NCBI RefSeq assembly: GCF_000374365.1
Contig: NZ_KB894115.1
Coordinates: 186,001 to 250,000 of the forward strand
DNA length: 64,000 bases
Direction of reading: 5' to 3'
DNA from: Bacteroides gallinarum DSM 18171 = JCM 13658
Lineage (GTDB): Bacteria > Bacteroidota > Bacteroidia > Bacteroidales > Bacteroidaceae
Both the position numbers and the translations under genes were made by a program. The notes under the pieces were generated by a model. The model saw nothing but the letters and a program-made list of their open reading frames with translations, was not told where the DNA came from and did no database searches. Numbering within the stretch: the stretch's first letter is position 1; each line of letters starts with the position of its first letter. Of the stretch, positions 9,960 to 19,141 are shown one piece after another.

Positions 9960-10891
9960 TTGGTATAGCTGGTCTTGGAAAGAAATTTCTGGATACGTGA
10001 TGTCAGCGAGATGAAGTTCGGCATATTGATCGGCGACATCGTGCCCATCAGTGTGGGAGTCATGATTTTCGAACATTCCGTCAGGAAGTCGAGCATCAGC
10101 CGGGCAAGCTCATTACCCAGAACCAGCGGCTCGGTGGCATTCTCGTCACCGAGCGTCACCTTGTTGTCGGCAACGGCAACGGTCGTGGAATTGACCTTTT
10201 GTACCACTTTATCTGCTGTCTGTCTGACTTCAGACTTGTCCACCGTATGCGTGATGCTTTCCGCATCGATAACGGTTGTCGCTTCCTTGTCCTTGTCATT
10301 CCTAACGGTTGTTGTGACGGCCGTCGGCGTATAGTGGGTGGAGGTCTCGTTACCGGTGGTTTCCAGTTCGTCGTAGTCCGGGGAAGAGTCGTTTTCCGGA
10401 TCCAGTTCCTCCATTTCGGTCACGCCGATGACGGTTTCCGTGCGGGCATTGAGCCGCAGGATATCCACATGGGAGAAGTTAACCACATAGGCATAACGGG
10501 TGGCGGCATCCATGAAGATGGTCACGTCGGAAAAAAGTGCGGGGACGATCAGGAAGCCGCCTTCGCTGTTGGTGGCGGCCGAGAGCAACACGCCTTTATG
10601 GATAACAGGTTCGGCGGAGGCCGTCTCGTCCGGGTACTCGCCGACATCAATGGTACCGCCGTAGTCGGAAAACTCCTCGTCCGAGGGGTTGTCGTGTATC
10701 TTGGCGACATAGCCGTGTATCATGCGGGCCGTACCGATACCGGACATGCCTCCGGGAGCCAGATTGATACGCTCCATACTCCGTCCCAAGGCTATCTTGC
10801 GGATAGCCTCACGGATAAGCAACTGGTTGGATTTGTCTGAAGACATGAGTTTTTTGAAAGAATAGGAGGAGCATAGTTTATTGGTTGCCAA
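9956..10891 (-). CDS. Putative baseplate/spike-region protein
   Basis: A 311-residue protein between the TIR cargo gene and a fibre-like gene. The N-terminal half is globular (INLAPGGMSGIGTARMIHGYVAKIHD, then IVPALFSDVTIFMDAATRYAYVVNFSHVDIL) and fits an OB-like or gp45-like baseplate protein. The second half is a threonine- and valine-rich, repetitive stretch (residues about 170-250, KEATTVIDAESITHTVDKSEV) typical of phage spikes with a beta-helical shaft. Its place after the hub-like gene would match the spike or baseplate position of Mu-like phages. The assignment rests on position and composition. Confidence 0.5.
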   Translation of the reverse strand: MATNKLCSSYSFKKLMSSDKSNQLLIREAIRKIALGRSMERINLAPGGMSGIGTARMIHGYVAKIHDNPSDEEFSDYGGTIDVGEYPDETASAEPVIHKGVLLSAATNSEGGFLIVPALFSDVTIFMDAATRYAYVVNFSHVDILRLNARTETVIGVTEMEELDPENDSSPDYDELETTGNETSTHYTPTAVTTTVRNDKDKEATTVIDAESITHTVDKSEVRQTADKVVQKVNSTTVAVADNKVTLGDENATEPLVLGNELARLMLDFLTECSKIMTPTLMGTMSPINMPNFISLTSRIQKFLSKTSYTK

Positions 10892-10899
10892 TTATTTTG

Positions 10900-10907
10900 T
10901 ACTTTTG
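10900..10907 (+). promoter_or_regulatory. Bacteroidetes-type promoter of the TIR gene
   Basis: TACTTTTG fits the Bacteroidetes -7 box TAnnTTTG. A TTTA at 10877-10880 lies 19 bases upstream at the usual -33 distance. Transcription would begin close to the first ATG (10916), so the second in-frame ATG at 10928 may be the used start. Confidence 0.5.
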
Positions 10908-10915
10908 CAAAGACA

Positions 10916-12118
10916 ATGATATTACTTATGAAACAAGAAATTTTAGAATCCTATATTACATATATATTTGATTTCTTTCAAAAATCAAGATGCTTTAAAG
11001 CCGGGCAAGGTAACATGCTCAGAAATTTTAGATTTGCAGCTGAAAAGCAATTTACTCGTAATCAATTGGGTATATTGTATTTCCTGGTAAATACCCTCAT
11101 TGATAATGGCTATCTCTACTTAAAAGATAGAGATTTTATAGCTCTTACGGAGAATGGTGCCGATGTTATAAATGGGGGAGAGTGTGTTATTCCTAAAATT
11201 TCCCTTGAGCGGACAATTTATGAAAAAGAGACCAGTAGATCAGATATATATGAACAGCTTTGGAATATTATCGGATCGAACAAAGAAAATGATTATGCGC
11301 CGCTGTATGTAGATGGACCATTGTTTTATAATACAATCAGGCCATATTTAACAACATTGTCGTTACCTCATACATATGGGGAATATATGGCAGAATTGCG
11401 GGAAAAGGAAGAATTTACATCAAGAATTAAATGGTATAGGACTTTATTTTTAGCTCTTGATGAGAATGATGTACAAAAATTCCTCAAAGATTTGTCTATC
11501 AAAATAAACAGGCTGCTGCTAATGAATACTCCAAAAGATGCGATACAAGAAGCTTTGAATCCTTGGGCAGATGTAGACATTCCTACAATCGATAATACGC
11601 CTCTGCCTGAAATTCTCAATAAAGTGGCGGAAGAACCAATTGTGAATAAAAACAAGCCGTTTGTGTTGATTTCGTATGCGTGGGAGGTAGAAGACAATGT
11701 CTTTATGAATTGGATTCAAACTTTCGCCAAAGATTTGCGAAGACGAGGGATTGATGCTCAAATAGACCAGTATCAACCTCATGGAACTGACTTGCCTAAA
11801 TTTATGCTTGAAAGCATCCGTAAGGCAACTAAAGTTCTGTGCATTCTGACTCCAAAGTATAAAGAGAAAGCTGAATCCGGTAAAGGAGGTGCCGCTTATG
11901 AAGGGGGTATAATATCACATGAAATATATAACAATCAGGGAACCACTAAATTTATACCGGTTGTACGCAAAGGGTCTTTTGAAACTTCGACACCGGATTT
12001 CATTAGTGGAAGAAAAGGTTTTGATTGCTCTACTGACGATAAATACAATAGCGAACTTCCGAATATTATCAAGGTAATAAACGAAGAACCATTGATAGAA
12101 ATTCCTCCTGTTGAATAA
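10916..12118 (+). CDS. TIR/SEFIR-domain cargo protein (probable defence gene)
   Basis: A 400-residue protein encoded against the virion operon with its own promoter and markedly AT-richer sequence, which suggests recent acquisition. Residues about 1-90 look like a winged-helix region and about 110-200 are helical. The C-terminal part (from about residue 245) is a TIR-like SEFIR domain: KPFVLISYAW, then LRRRGIDAQIDQYQP, LCILTPKYKEKAESG, then a conserved Glu in AAYEGGIISHEIY. Such domains in bacteria often belong to antiphage systems in which TIR enzymes degrade NAD. The NADase activity is inferred, not seen. Start at 10916 or 10928. Confidence 0.75.
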   Translation: MILLMKQEILESYITYIFDFFQKSRCFKAGQGNMLRNFRFAAEKQFTRNQLGILYFLVNTLIDNGYLYLKDRDFIALTENGADVINGGECVIPKISLERTIYEKETSRSDIYEQLWNIIGSNKENDYAPLYVDGPLFYNTIRPYLTTLSLPHTYGEYMAELREKEEFTSRIKWYRTLFLALDENDVQKFLKDLSIKINRLLLMNTPKDAIQEALNPWADVDIPTIDNTPLPEILNKVAEEPIVNKNKPFVLISYAWEVEDNVFMNWIQTFAKDLRRRGIDAQIDQYQPHGTDLPKFMLESIRKATKVLCILTPKYKEKAESGKGGAAYEGGIISHEIYNNQGTTKFIPVVRKGSFETSTPDFISGRKGFDCSTDDKYNSELPNIIKVINEEPLIEIPPVE

Positions 12119-12127
12119 CGGTAAATC

Positions 12128-13453
12128 TTATTTCCTAATTTTATACGGAATACTCAGTTGTTGCCTGTATCCACCCACCCCGAAAGTAGTCGTTACCTCT
12201 TCCACGAGGTATACGCCGTTCTTGGAAGGATTACGGTAGTCGATCAGTTCCACCTGTACGGCAGGAGACAGTCCGAAATCCCCGAATACTGTCACATTGC
12301 CGGTGATTCCGTTCAGATTGTAATTCCGAAAGTATTCCGTCGTCTCTTCTACAAGCCGGTCGGAATTGATTCCGACATGAGGTGACATATATGGTACGAT
12401 GGTATATGTGGATAAATCCACCTTGGTCCTGGTCTTCGCTCCTGATGCCGTCGTGTTGCCCGTTACTTTGTGCGTCTTTTTTGAAATCTGCGTGGCATTG
12501 ACCGTCTGAAACTCCTTGCTGCCCGGCGTCGCCGGGTCGTATTCAGGATTCATGCGTACTGTCACCTCAAAGAATTTTTCATCCGTCCCGAGTGCCTTGC
12601 CCGTCACCGCCAAAAACTTCGGATCGGTCTTGACCACTTTCAGGTTGCTCTGCGCCACATGCTCGTTGAAGTATATCCTGTACGGTCCTGTCGATTCATC
12701 CTCCGGGAATACCGGCTGAGCCTTGCTGGACGAATAAGGACGCCCGACGGCAATGGACGGTATGGCCCCGTCATCATCGGCATCGTATTTTAAAAAACAG
12801 TAGACCTTGTACTTCGACCATTCGGAAAGGATATCCGCTACCGTGAAGTTGTCCGTGACCTTTACCTTGCCGATATGTATCTCAAACCGCTTCGTATCCG
12901 AGTGTATCCTGAAGCCGGTATCTTTCAGGATATTATACTTGCCTTCCAGCACCTCGTTCACCGTCGTCCCTTTCGCCGGGGTCTCGAAATGAGGTGCCTG
13001 TTTCAGTTTGAGTTTGTAGGCCATATTCTCACACTGGATTTCCAGCGTGCTGTCCGAATTGTATCCGGTAATGTATCCGTCGAACATATTTTTCAGCACG
13101 CCGTTGTAGCCCAGCTTGATATTGATGCGCTGTCCGACCTTGAATGTCGTCTCGTCAACCAGACGCTGCGCGCTGCGTTTCTCGATGATGACACCGTCCT
13201 GCATCACCTCCGTCGTTATCCTCGACACGTCCTTGCCCTCCAATGTCACGTTCCCGATAATCGTGGAGCGGCATACCGACCCTTTCGGGAATATCACTTT
13301 GGCCGTTCCGATCAGCTTCTTGTAACTCTCGTTGATTTCGAGCGACTGGACTTCCGTAATCTCCACGCCGTTCTGTATCCTCATCGGATTGGATGGGTCG
13401 GCATCCCCGATGGTGATGCGACAGCAGAGGATATCCATTGCAGCTATACCCAT
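12128..13453 (-). CDS. Baseplate hub-like protein
   Basis: A 441-residue protein overlapping the end of the preceding gene by 10 bases (an ATG at 13438 is an alternative start). The central segment GQRINIKLGYNGVLKNMFDGYITGYNSDSTLEIQCENMAYKLK matches the pattern of phage baseplate hubs of the Mu gpP/T4 gp27 type, where an OB-like repeat gives GYI and CEN motifs. The C-terminus (VELIDYRNPSKNGVYLVEEVTTTFG) also fits hub proteins. In Mu-like phages the hub follows the tape measure and one intermediate gene, exactly as here. The TIR cargo lies immediately downstream and breaks the operon at this point. Confidence 0.65.
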   Translation of the reverse strand: MGIAAMDILCCRITIGDADPSNPMRIQNGVEITEVQSLEINESYKKLIGTAKVIFPKGSVCRSTIIGNVTLEGKDVSRITTEVMQDGVIIEKRSAQRLVDETTFKVGQRINIKLGYNGVLKNMFDGYITGYNSDSTLEIQCENMAYKLKLKQAPHFETPAKGTTVNEVLEGKYNILKDTGFRIHSDTKRFEIHIGKVKVTDNFTVADILSEWSKYKVYCFLKYDADDDGAIPSIAVGRPYSSSKAQPVFPEDESTGPYRIYFNEHVAQSNLKVVKTDPKFLAVTGKALGTDEKFFEVTVRMNPEYDPATPGSKEFQTVNATQISKKTHKVTGNTTASGAKTRTKVDLSTYTIVPYMSPHVGINSDRLVEETTEYFRNYNLNGITGNVTVFGDFGLSPAVQVELIDYRNPSKNGVYLVEEVTTTFGVGGYRQQLSIPYKIRK

Positions 13454-14421
13454 AAACGTGTCAGTTTAAGCAACGAGGCGGGGTCGATGACCTCCGTACC
13501 GAATTTAACATACTTGATCCACTTGTTCGTGTGCTTGATGGCCGTGTCCACCTTTTCCTGTTCCGCCAGTTTCAGTTCCACGGCTTCCGATGGCTCCACG
13601 GCGACACAGTTCAGCGAATACGGCTGCACGTTCCGGCAATCCGTAGGCTGTAAGGTATAGCCCTGTATAATCAACCGTGAAATGTTGAACTGGCGCAATA
13701 CCGTGTTGTCGCAATCGATGACACCCTTGTATTGTACCAGCCTGATAAACTTGGACACTTCCGCCTCGGGATACACGTCCGGGTATTTGGAGGTGATCTT
13801 GCCGTTGATGGTAATCTCGAGGTCACCCCCGGATATATATTCCTTGCGGGTATAGTCCCGCCCCTGTACCCGGGTCAGCAGGATATTGTTCCGGCTGCTG
13901 ACCTGTACCTGCGGTCCCAGGTCCACGAATGTCACCAGTCCATACCGGCTGTTCGGCAAAACCTTGCACTCGCTGTTGTCATAATACTTCCCCTCCTCTG
14001 ATATGGACAGTTCCAGAAAATCCGCCACTGTCCGGCCGACGATGGAATCGATATGGTTTTTCTTCTGCGCCACCGCCTGCTGTTCCCTGATGAGCTGGTA
14101 GTACTGTCCGGTCTTGTTCGCAAGGCTGGACTGCGACTGTGTCTGAAGATATTTGTCCCGCACCTGCTGTTCCCAGTATTTGAGGTATCGGGGATAGGAA
14201 CGTAGCAACCCGTAAGCCGTCTGCGAGGCAACCTGTATGGCTGCCCGTTTGAGCAGGTCATGGTGCCTGGAGAAGTAATGTACCTGCCCGTCCTGCAATT
14301 CGGCAAGCCCCATGCCCAACGCCAGACGCGTGGCGTTGCTGATGTATCCGCCAAGCGAACCGTGGTTGAGTATGCCTCCGCTCAACAAAGTCGAGGCCGC
14401 GATTTGTATCAGTCTTCCCAT
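13444..14421 (-). CDS. Conserved tail protein between tape measure and hub
   Basis: A 325-residue protein located where Mu-like phages carry the gpN-type tail or circularisation protein. The N-terminal 50 residues are hydrophobic and glycine-rich, followed by a glutamine-rich helical stretch (about residues 75-120). The C-terminal half is beta-rich (VQVSSRNNILLTRVQGRDYTRKEYISGGDLEITINGKI), consistent with a baseplate or tail-tip protein. No enzyme motif is seen. Function is inferred from gene order only. Confidence 0.55.
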   Translation of the reverse strand: MGRLIQIAASTLLSGGILNHGSLGGYISNATRLALGMGLAELQDGQVHYFSRHHDLLKRAAIQVASQTAYGLLRSYPRYLKYWEQQVRDKYLQTQSQSSLANKTGQYYQLIREQQAVAQKKNHIDSIVGRTVADFLELSISEEGKYYDNSECKVLPNSRYGLVTFVDLGPQVQVSSRNNILLTRVQGRDYTRKEYISGGDLEITINGKITSKYPDVYPEAEVSKFIRLVQYKGVIDCDNTVLRQFNISRLIIQGYTLQPTDCRNVQPYSLNCVAVEPSEAVELKLAEQEKVDTAIKHTNKWIKYVKFGTEVIDPASLLKLTRLWV

Positions 14422-14433
14422 AATCCTTTCATT

Positions 14434-17400
14434 TTATGCGTTCCAGGAGGCATCGAAGTCATGCACGACATCGATGAGCGCCTGTGCCAGTTGTTCTTTC
14501 AGGTTCTGTATCTCTTCCGTCTGCCCCTCCTTCGACTTCATCAGGTCGATGGTCCTGACACTGAGCAGGCTCTCTATGTTCACGATGACCTGTTTAGGTG
14601 CCGCCGAGGACAACCGCCCCGTGCCGGAATAGTTGCCGCCGGCCCCTCCGTCATCCAGATGCGTGTTGGTAATCGGGTTGGCAGCAAACGGACGTGTATC
14701 GTTGGAATCCGGTTCGTTGCCGTACTGGTCGGGAGTGAAGCCCGCCACGCGGAGGATGTTCTCGGCTGCCTCCGCCGAACCTCCGAAAGTCTGCCGGAGC
14801 GATGAAAAGAACTTCACGAGTGTCGTATGTGCCAGCTTGCGATGCGCGATGTTGTCTATACGCTGCGCATCGGTGGCGTTCTGCCCCAGTGCCCGCTGTT
14901 TCCATAGCCCGTTTTCGTCCTGCTCGAATCCCCAGGCCCTGAACTGGTCAAAGTCGAACCCTCCCTTACGCATCAGCTCATGCGCATTGGCGGCACTCGA
15001 TATGGCATTCCGATAAGCGGTGGCGGCACGCACAATCTCCGGAACGGTCTGCGTGTTCATGTACCGGGCATAGTCGTATGTGCGGGCGGCAACCGCTTCC
15101 GACCTGTCCCCGATATCATTCACATAGACGGCCTTGCCATCCTGCATACGCCACAAAGACTTGTCGAGATCCTTCTCCTGTTGCCCGAAACGCTCCTTTA
15201 CCGTCTTGAGGAAAGCGTCCACTTCCAATACCGTACCCATCTTCCCGAACTCGGCGTACGCGGCATCGATACGTGTCTGGCTGTCGCGTTTGGCAAGGGT
15301 GACAAGCGCATCCCTTATGTCATCCTGACGGGCTTTGTCCATGTTATACACATGGTCTCGCGATACCATCCCCTCAGATGAAGCGATGGCAAATTCCCCC
15401 AAGAACCCGGCCCACCAGTTGGATGTGAAGGCTCCGATTTTATGTCCCGAAGCCTCTTCGATACTTTTGCCGGCAACGACCTCGTCCACGGCACGCTTTG
15501 TCTTGACAGCCATGTTATAGGTCTCGCTCAGGGAGGAGTAAAGTGCCTCTATGGACGGATAACGGTACTTGCGGTTCGATTCGATCTCTTCCAGTACGGC
15601 ATCCTTCGCCTCCTTTATCTTCCAGGTCTTGTAAGCCACCCATCCCAAAGTCCCGACCAATGCGGCTATACCTGCCGTGGCGGCAACCGCGCCTGTACTG
15701 ATGGCACTCAACGAGGCGGCAGCACCGGTCAGTCCGCTGCCGGTAGCCACCTGTGTGGCAAACAGCGACTGCAGGACTCCTTTGGCTCCGATGACACCGC
15801 CCCCGGCCATCAAGGCGCGGTTCATCGCTCCCCGTCCCGCCACGCCTGCGGACTGCATGGCCGACACGATGGCCCGCTTCTGGGCAAACGAAACCTTACC
15901 GATACCACCCGCCCCCAGCAGCCCCTGCACGGCACTGATTGATGTCGTGGCCGCAGACTGTTTGCCGATAAACCCCATGGCGATGCCGATATTCGTCAGG
16001 GCTCCCGCCACCTTGAACAGCCGGGTCGCGACAACGCCTGTAAAGACAAGCGGTTCTATCCAATGGAAATTGCGGGTCACCCATGCGCCGATATTGCCGA
16101 TCACGGTGAAGATGTCCAACAAGGCATTCCCGATGGACACCAGGCCACGGGTAAATTCCGGAGCCTTGAACTTTGCCAGAAAAGTGCGGAGCACAGTGCG
16201 GATAGAGGGTTCCAACACCTCGTATGCCTGCATGAACCCTTCGGTCAGCTGGGAGGTCACCTGCGCCCACAATCCCTTGGTCGTATTCTGCTTTACCAAT
16301 GCCAGTTCTGAGGAAACGCCCTGGGACCCCCGGTTATATGAAGTCAGTTCTCGTAGTTTGTCGTAGTTCTTCAGGAACATCATCGCCGCGTTACCGCCAA
16401 TTTTCCCGAAGATTGCCTGGACATCCGCCATCGACGCGCCCTTCTTGTTCAATTCCTCGAAAATGTCCGCTATAGGACGGAGTTTCTCGACCTGCACCCC
16501 CTCGATGTCGCGCATTTCCGTGAACCGGATGCCCAGGCGGTCCAGAACTTCCTGTGCCTCCTTGGTAGGTTTGGCAAAACGTGTGGAAAGAGCACGCAAC
16601 GAGGTTCCCGCCAGCGTTCCCTTCAGACCCATATTGCCCAAAAGACCGATGGCGGCACTGCTTTCCGTGAAGTCCACGCCCGCCATACGCAGGTAACCGG
16701 CAGCCATCTTGTATGACTCCGCCATCTCCACGATATTCACATTCGAGCGGGAAATGGTGGAGGAGATAATGTCCGCCACGCTGTCCATGCTGTCGTTATG
16801 GATATCATAACCGGCCATGATGTTCGTGGCCAGGTCGGCGATATACGACACGTCGTTGTCACCGATAAGTGCCAGGTTCGTGATCGGGCGGATGGACTTG
16901 TTGATTGTCTCGATATTCATGCCCGCCATCGACAGGTATTTGACGGCACCGGCAATCTCCACGGCTGTGTATTTCGTGTCGATGCCGATTTTACGGACAT
17001 GACGGGCCATACTGTCAAAACGGGTCTCGAATGTCTTGAGGTCGCTGTCCGCCACACGGAGGATGGAATGTGCCGATTCCATGATGTTGGAATAGTCGAT
17101 GGCCTTCGTCAGTTCCGAACGGATCAGGCTGTAACCCATATAGGCATTGAGCATCGAAGCGAACGGGAGGTTCCTGAGTGACGGCGCTTTCGAATACTGG
17201 ATACGGTTGATGGCGGCACGGCGTTTACTGCGGTAGAGCGTACCGGCTGCAGTATGTTCCCGCTGCATGAGCCTGACGGACTGCATCGCATTGCGCTGTT
17301 CCTGCCGTCTTGCAGCCTGCTCGGCCTTTATACGTTCCGTTTCTGCCTTACGGCGTGCCTGTTCTGCCTGCCGGCGTATTTTCTCCGCAGCACGGGCGGC

Positions 17401-18276
17401 ATTCTTGCACTCCCGTTCTTTAGCCCGCGCTTCATCGGCACGCCGCTTTTCCGCCGCGGCGGTTTCTGCCAGAGCCGCCTTACGGCGCTGGTCTGCGGTA
17501 AAGAGCTCCTCCGCGTGGACCAGTTTCTGGCGATGCAGCTGCTGTCCTGCATAAAGCCGTTCCATCAGTTTTTGCCGGGCCTTTTCGGGCATTACGAAGG
17601 CCTGCGGAGCATATGGCACCGGAACGGAAGGTGTGAGTCCTTCGGATGGTATGCCTCCCTGCATGTTGAAAGAAATGACAGAAGCACTTTTGATACGACC
17701 CAATAGGGAAAGTATCTGCTGCAACCTGTTTTCCGCCGTCCCGGTCTTGATTTGCAGTTCCCGGTCACGTTCCATGGAAACCAGGGCGGAGTTGATTTTC
17801 CCGATGGCTTTGGTAATGCGTTTCTGCGCGTCTGCCATCGTGCCAACGGACGAGGCGGCATTCTTTTCGATCTCCGCTTTGCGCATCTCGGCAGCCTTTT
17901 TCTCGTAAAGGCTTTTGGCGTTGGCCTTGATTTTCTTGCTGTCCAAAGCCTGACCGGCATTGATGGTCAGGCTGATGCCTTTGGAAAGCGTGGAAATATC
18001 CGTGAGTAACCCCTTGATACGTTCCAGCTTCTCTTCGCTTTTTTTCGTATCGATGGTCAGGCGGTAATCGAAATTACGTTTCTTGCCGTTCTTGGTGCGG
18101 AACACGCGGTCTATCTCGTCCATCATATTCTTGATGTTCGTGACGGCCGGAGTCAGGGACGCTTTCGCCTGTACCAGCTTGCCTACCGCCTCACCGAAGG
18201 CGATAACCTGCTTGGTGCCCTGAGAGGCATCCACGTTGATGGAGTAGTTGACCTGATAGTTCTGTTCCTGAGCCAT
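14434..18276 (-). CDS. Tail tape measure protein
   Basis: I chose the ATG at 18276 (MAQEQNYQVNYS, 1,280 residues); an ATG at 18315 would add 13 residues. The first 350 residues are highly charged coiled coil (AEKRRADEARAKERECKNAARAAEKIRRQ). Residues about 440-680 match the phage tape measure TP901-type core (YTAVEIAGAVKYLSMAGM, AAIGLLGNMGLKGTLAGTSLRAL, IFGKIGGNAAMMFL). Hydrophobic Gly/Ala-rich stretches follow (residues about 750-920), as in proteins that help eject DNA across membranes. It follows the chaperone genes as in all long-tailed phages. Its length sets tail length. Confidence 0.93.
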   Translation of the reverse strand: MAQEQNYQVNYSINVDASQGTKQVIAFGEAVGKLVQAKASLTPAVTNIKNMMDEIDRVFRTKNGKKRNFDYRLTIDTKKSEEKLERIKGLLTDISTLSKGISLTINAGQALDSKKIKANAKSLYEKKAAEMRKAEIEKNAASSVGTMADAQKRITKAIGKINSALVSMERDRELQIKTGTAENRLQQILSLLGRIKSASVISFNMQGGIPSEGLTPSVPVPYAPQAFVMPEKARQKLMERLYAGQQLHRQKLVHAEELFTADQRRKAALAETAAAEKRRADEARAKERECKNAARAAEKIRRQAEQARRKAETERIKAEQAARRQEQRNAMQSVRLMQREHTAAGTLYRSKRRAAINRIQYSKAPSLRNLPFASMLNAYMGYSLIRSELTKAIDYSNIMESAHSILRVADSDLKTFETRFDSMARHVRKIGIDTKYTAVEIAGAVKYLSMAGMNIETINKSIRPITNLALIGDNDVSYIADLATNIMAGYDIHNDSMDSVADIISSTISRSNVNIVEMAESYKMAAGYLRMAGVDFTESSAAIGLLGNMGLKGTLAGTSLRALSTRFAKPTKEAQEVLDRLGIRFTEMRDIEGVQVEKLRPIADIFEELNKKGASMADVQAIFGKIGGNAAMMFLKNYDKLRELTSYNRGSQGVSSELALVKQNTTKGLWAQVTSQLTEGFMQAYEVLEPSIRTVLRTFLAKFKAPEFTRGLVSIGNALLDIFTVIGNIGAWVTRNFHWIEPLVFTGVVATRLFKVAGALTNIGIAMGFIGKQSAATTSISAVQGLLGAGGIGKVSFAQKRAIVSAMQSAGVAGRGAMNRALMAGGGVIGAKGVLQSLFATQVATGSGLTGAAASLSAISTGAVAATAGIAALVGTLGWVAYKTWKIKEAKDAVLEEIESNRKYRYPSIEALYSSLSETYNMAVKTKRAVDEVVAGKSIEEASGHKIGAFTSNWWAGFLGEFAIASSEGMVSRDHVYNMDKARQDDIRDALVTLAKRDSQTRIDAAYAEFGKMGTVLEVDAFLKTVKERFGQQEKDLDKSLWRMQDGKAVYVNDIGDRSEAVAARTYDYARYMNTQTVPEIVRAATAYRNAISSAANAHELMRKGGFDFDQFRAWGFEQDENGLWKQRALGQNATDAQRIDNIAHRKLAHTTLVKFFSSLRQTFGGSAEAAENILRVAGFTPDQYGNEPDSNDTRPFAANPITNTHLDDGGAGGNYSGTGRLSSAAPKQVIVNIESLLSVRTIDLMKSKEGQTEEIQNLKEQLAQALIDVVHDFDASWNA

Positions 18277-18369
18277 GGTAATGGGTACTGCGTTAAAAGA
18301 ATAGTCTTTCCGCAAGGGCGGAGATTATGAAACGAAGGCCGCCGCAAACCGGAAGCTTACGGCGGCAGG

Positions 18370-18555
18370 TCAAGGAGTCCTCTCCGGCAATGACATCGGA
18401 ACGGGCATACGGCTGATGAGCATCTGCTCGTGCAGCCACAACGCCTCTTCGGAAAGCATCGCGAACTCCTCGTCGGAAATCGTGTCGAGGTTGACGCCGG
18501 GAAAGTAGTGGCGGACATAGATCATCCGCTGGCGGATGCGCTGCTCGTCGGTCAC
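18370..18555 (-). CDS. Small protein between tail chaperone and tape measure
   Basis: A 61-residue ORF with a GTG start at 18555 that begins 11 bases after the stop of the chaperone and lies in the -1 frame relative to it. The -1 frame is also open upstream through the chaperone stop, so this could be either a separate gene or the C-terminal part of a frameshifted chaperone fusion as in lambda G-GT and Mu. I see no canonical slippery heptamer at the junction (the sequence is GTA AAC TTA TAA), so separate initiation is my default reading. Confidence 0.6.
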   Translation of the reverse strand: MTDEQRIRQRMIYVRHYFPGVNLDTISDEEFAMLSEEALWLHEQMLISRMPVPMSLPERTP

Positions 18556-18566
18556 TACCCACCGGC

Positions 18567-18998
18567 TTATAAGTTTACCAGGACACTCTGGCGGGTGGTG
18601 ATCAGCTCGGAAAGCTGTCCCATCAGACCGAACAGGAAGAGCGACTCGTCGTCCACGAGTTCCTTATCTCCGTCCACGAAGCAGTCGCGGGCCAACGTGC
18701 GCATGGCGATTACCTCGTCCTTTTTGGAAGCGGCCATGAATTTGCTGAACTGCGGAAAGCTCGGTTCGGACATGTAGGCCACATAAATCTCTTTCTCGCC
18801 GTTTGCGGTGTCTCCGAAAACGACCATCGGACAAATCTTGCGGAGTTTCTTCTCCTCTTTCAGTTTGAGGGCTTTTTCCTTGATCTTGATCTCCTGTTCC
18901 AATGAAAGCATTTTTTCGTCCATATCGAATTTGTTTTGATTCACCGAAAGAGTAGGACAAAGAATCGTGGAAAGGTTGAAGACACGGTTCTTATTCAC
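18567..18998 (-). CDS. Tail assembly chaperone-like protein
   Basis: A 143-residue protein (an internal ATG at 18923 gives the shorter MDEKMLSLEQ start, 118 residues) upstream of the tape measure, where tail assembly chaperones are found. The N-terminus is a charged helix (SLEQEIKIKEKALKLKEEKKLRK); the rest is a compact alpha/beta domain with many acidic residues. It would bind and protect the tape measure during tail assembly. The identification is from gene order and size. The acquired AbiE cassette starts about 140 bases upstream on the opposite strand. Confidence 0.55.
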   Translation of the reverse strand: MNKNRVFNLSTILCPTLSVNQNKFDMDEKMLSLEQEIKIKEKALKLKEEKKLRKICPMVVFGDTANGEKEIYVAYMSEPSFPQFSKFMAASKKDEVIAMRTLARDCFVDGDKELVDDESLFLFGLMGQLSELITTRQSVLVNL

Positions 18999-19093
18999 TT
19001 GTAATCCATATGTTATACAAAAAACTTCTTTGCTCCTGATATTCCCAGATCAGTCTTTAAAGGAAATTTCGCTGAATATATTTCATATATTTC

Positions 19094-19124
19094 TTTGATA
19101 TATAGTATATAATCGTTAATTTTG
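19094..19124 (+). promoter_or_regulatory. Promoter of the AbiE-like cassette
   Basis: TTTG at 19094-19097 and TAATTTTG at 19117-19124 match the Bacteroidetes -33 and -7 boxes with a 19-base gap, and the ATG follows 17 bases later at 19142. Confidence 0.7.
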
Positions 19125-19141
19125 CATATTCTCAAACATAA

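Noticed and set aside
18555..18580. Canonical -1 frameshift in the tail chaperone
   Set aside because: The -1 frame is open, but the junction sequence (CTG GTA AAC TTA TAA) contains no X XXY YYZ heptamer; kept only as a possibility.
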